Source: Actinostola sp. cb2023 (lineage: Eukaryota; Cnidaria; Anthozoa; Actiniaria; Actinostolidae). From it: DNA of 64,000 bases. The stretch is from NCBI GenBank assembly GCA_033675265.1, contig JAUJYZ010000351.1:49083-113082 (forward strand), written 5' to 3'. A program made the translations under genes and the position numbers. The notes under the pieces were generated by a model. It saw nothing but the letters and a program-made list of their open reading frames with translations. It was not told the DNA's origin and did no database searches. Below are positions 61,856 through 64,000 of the stretch, in pieces; positions within the stretch are counted from its first letter, which is position 1; each line of letters opens with the position of its first letter.

Positions 61856-63436
61856 TCACTGTTCATTTTCTCTTTCGTCTAAATACCCGTACGGTACCGT
61901 CTCCACTCCACGTCTTACTCGTTTGTCGTAGACCACACGAAAGTCCTTGGACATCTCCACGGTCTTCAACTGACGGCGTTTGGCGTCCCGTTGGATGCGG
62001 TGCGGTTCCGTGACCACGTACTTTTCTTCCATGCCTTCCACCAACCGTAGCATGGATTTGAAATTGATCACGGCACTCGACATCACGTTGAGGGGTATGC
62101 CTTTGCACTTGACTTCCTTCTCACCTTGATCGGTCACGTAGGCGTAACTCTTGGGACCCGTTGAAACAAATTCGCGAATAAAGTCCCCCGGTCGTTTCAA
62201 TTCAGACGTCAAATCCCCCAAATAATCCCCCAACGGGAGCAAAACTTGTCCTGGGTGTGTGACGTAGAAGATCGAATCGGTGTCAAAGTACAAGACACGT
62301 TCTTGGAGCTCTTCCAAATAGCGGTACAATTTCAAACGCGCAAACGAGGTCACAAACGCGGCATGCACCACACTGGCAAATCCACTTTCACGTGTGAAGT
62401 CGTCGACCCGGTCGTATTGGAGTTGTGCTAGGTTTTCGTTGATCAACAACAGGTGTTTGACCTCAGTTTTAGGACCAAACATGAGTTCGGCAAACCGTTT
62501 GGGGTCGTCCACGTATTCGGTGACGGGCAAGTGGGGGTTCTGACCAAATTTTCCCCACAGACTGTTCAACATCAATTTGACCAAATTCCGTAACCCTGGA
62601 TTGGCTTCTATGTGTTCCAGAAGGATTCCTTCATGGGCCAAGTACTCGTCCACGTACCGCTGTTTGTCTTCTTCCGTTTGACACCATGCAGGCCACCCGG
62701 AGGCTTCTTGTTTCAAACGCAAGTAGGTGTTTACGTACTTTCCAAACAACACCAACGACGTCTCGGGGTAGTGCCATACTTCATAGACGTCGAGAATGAC
62801 GTACCCCAGAGCAATGGCTTTTTTCAATTCAGGGGTGGTCCACGTCCCCACTAAAGCCCGTTCTTCGGCATTGTGACAACACCGCCCTTTCGTTTGCCTG
62901 AGCTGTTCGGCACACGTACGACACAACACAAACATCAGTTTGTTTTGAATGTGTGATGGTAAGACGGGGATGTACAAGTGGCGAGGTGGAAGCACTTTGA
63001 CTTTGTTGAACCCATAATAGTGTTCCGTCAGGGGTGATTTAAAGTCCCGTCGGATCAAAGTAGGGTGGCCGACAGGGTAGGCACCGCCTGACAACATCAC
63101 GGACGGGTACAACGAGGTAAAATCCACGTAATCGACACGACTTCCTTCAGGGCATTTAAAATGCAGTTTGAGAGCATTGGTGCGGCCTCCGAACAACCCT
63201 TCCCGAGGGTTTAGCGGTTCTCGGTGTTTCATCCATTGGGGGAATGTGTCGTTGTTGTCGTCACTTTGCATACCATCCCATTCGTGCTCCCACATTTCCA
63301 CCACCTTGAAACCCCATTCCCGCATCCGTCGTGTGCGTTGTTCGGTGGCGTTGCGTATATCTCCCATCTTCTGACGAAGTTTGGGGTGGAACATCTGAGC
63401 GTTGGTGAAACAGAGGGACACGCATGCCAAAAACAC
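61856..63436 (-). CDS. polB: Protein-primed DNA polymerase B, palm-to-C-terminal part
   Basis: The 526-codon frame holds motif A (DFTSLYPSVM, residues 105-114), a zinc-type insert (CRTCAEQLRQTKGRCCH), the TPR-like segment typical of protein-primed enzymes (YEVWHYPETSLVLFGKYVN), motif B (KLMLNSLWGKFGQN, 287-300), motif C (YFDTDSI) and the KxY box (GPKSYAY). These catalytic sites are complete. The frame starts in the middle of the gene. The exonuclease and N-terminal parts are upstream in other frames. Confidence 0.9.
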   Translation of the reverse strand: MFLACVSLCFTNAQMFHPKLRQKMGDIRNATEQRTRRMREWGFKVVEMWEHEWDGMQSDDNNDTFPQWMKHREPLNPREGLFGGRTNALKLHFKCPEGSRVDYVDFTSLYPSVMLSGGAYPVGHPTLIRRDFKSPLTEHYYGFNKVKVLPPRHLYIPVLPSHIQNKLMFVLCRTCAEQLRQTKGRCCHNAEERALVGTWTTPELKKAIALGYVILDVYEVWHYPETSLVLFGKYVNTYLRLKQEASGWPAWCQTEEDKQRYVDEYLAHEGILLEHIEANPGLRNLVKLMLNSLWGKFGQNPHLPVTEYVDDPKRFAELMFGPKTEVKHLLLINENLAQLQYDRVDDFTRESGFASVVHAAFVTSFARLKLYRYLEELQERVLYFDTDSIFYVTHPGQVLLPLGDYLGDLTSELKRPGDFIREFVSTGPKSYAYVTDQGEKEVKCKGIPLNVMSSAVINFKSMLRLVEGMEEKYVVTEPHRIQRDAKRRQLKTVEMSKDFRVVYDKRVRRGVETVPYGYLDERENEQ

Positions 63437-64000
63437 CCATGAAATTGGTACACAGTGCGAGTCTTGGGGTCGTACCCGTCTACTTTAGCTCCCAAAATCG
63501 ACGTCTCTCCCTCCACACTGTAGCAAGTGTGAAGTCGAAGACCTGGGGTTTGTTGTTCCAACCCGCCACAACCATTTCTTGGCTTTCAACGACTGAATGT
63601 CTTGAGGTGTATAGCCGCCTTGGGGGATGATCCCGATGCTGTTAGGAGGCATGAACCGGTAACGGTACGACCACATACAGGCTGAAGCCAACGTGATGCA
63701 TTTCACAAAGGGGTCAAAACCTGTCACGTCCAGAAAAATACGTCGCGCTTCCAAAACCCCTCGTTTCAAAAGAATCACATCTTGTTGACAGTAATGCTTC
63801 AACTCTTCTTGGCTGTTCGGTGTGCCACAGTCGGAGCTTTTCCGCCTCTTCTTCTTTCATCGTTTCGACCCCATAGAATTCCAACACCGGTAGGACCCCA
63901 CGTAGTCTTGGTTTGCAGGGGTGTTAAAGAAATGAGGGAAAATACCCCTTCTCTTCCGGCAAGTTAAGGTCTTGGAAAAATTTGCGCAAAGCCATCGGAA
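63415..64000 (-). pseudogene. DNA polymerase B upstream part, several frame breaks, runs out of window
   Basis: Three frame segments can be read: 63,415-63,555 (GAKVDGYDPKTRTVYQFHGC), 63,555-63,815 (YCQQDVILLKRGVLEARRIF, with the Exo III-type tyrosine-aspartate, then MPPNSIGIIPQGGY) and 63,815-64,000 (FFQDLNLPEEKGYFP, then HFFNTPANQDYVG in a further frame). Breaks lie near 63,415, 63,555, 63,815 and 63,925. The order is that of the protein-primed polymerase exonuclease-to-palm region. The N terminus lies beyond the right edge. Confidence 0.8.

Larger units (their letters stand above)
47827..64000. mobile_element. Polinton/Maverick (adintovirus-type) element, nearly complete, frameshifted, right end outside window
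   Basis: The element has the full Polinton hallmark set: protein-primed DNA polymerase B, retrovirus-like integrase with chromodomain, adenain-type protease, FtsK/HerA-type packaging ATPase, double-jelly-roll-type major capsid protein and further structural proteins, behind an AG-starting TIR. Late genes are all on the minus strand (51.3 kb to beyond 64 kb) and often overlap by a few bases. The left arm has a plus-strand set of unfamiliar genes. Frameshifts in capsid protein, integrase, structural protein and polymerase mark an inactive integrated copy. GC content is visibly above that of the flanks. Confidence 0.92.

Overview
The window looks like nuclear DNA of an invertebrate animal. The background is AT-rich and intron-bearing, with GT/AG splice signals and AATAAA sites. 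It is crowded with retroelement relics (DIRS/Ngaro-type, Ty3, LINE, SINE), fold-back elements, minisatellites, C2H2 and THAP zinc-finger pieces, and two kinds of virus-derived DNA. The mix would suit a cnidarian or a similar marine invertebrate, but no marker here fixes the taxon. There is no rRNA, tRNA array or bacterial operon.

Positions 1-32,600 are mostly repeats and decayed transposon genes. They include a 32-bp minisatellite, a tRNA-derived SINE with a hammerhead-like motif beside it, and a 4.9-kb DIRS/Ngaro-type element (SGNH hydrolase, Gag, RT, RNase H, tyrosine recombinase) broken by small indels. There is also a 154-177 bp satellite, a second Gag relic, a THAP-domain ORF and a decayed copy of a virus-like gene block near 17.9-18.7 kb. 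A 1.27-kb tandem duplication carries C2H2 fingers. Further on are a second SGNH-Gag relic, a LINE RT relic, a multi-exon transposase-like gene, a MITE-like element with a nested LINE tail, and a third Gag.

Positions 32,600-36,675 hold one end of a Polinton/adintovirus-type element. A TATA promoter drives small spliced zinc-finger and basic/AT-hook-like genes on the plus strand. These converge on four minus-strand genes that run up to a terminal inverted repeat. Positions 36,676-47,826 are host-like DNA with a Ty3 gag relic, a strong UUCG hairpin, an uninterrupted parvovirus NS1-type helicase ORF and relics of multicopy transposon-like genes.

At 47,827 a matching terminal inverted repeat starts a second, nearly complete Polinton that runs off the right edge. 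It cuts the last visible exon of a multi-exon gene. Its left arm (48.0-51.3 kb, plus strand) packs unfamiliar small helical, cysteine-rich and membrane proteins. After a convergent poly(A) site, the minus strand carries basic core-like proteins, the packaging ATPase, an adenain-type protease, the major capsid protein, a pVI-like protein, a long structural protein with an internal repeat, an integrase with chromodomain, and protein-primed DNA polymerase B. Single frameshifts in capsid protein, structural protein and integrase, and several in the polymerase, mark this copy as inactive. The element is visibly more GC-rich than the flanks.

The least familiar material is the pair of Polinton-end accessory modules (32.8-36.6 kb with its decayed relative at 17.9-18.7 kb, and 48.0-51.3 kb).
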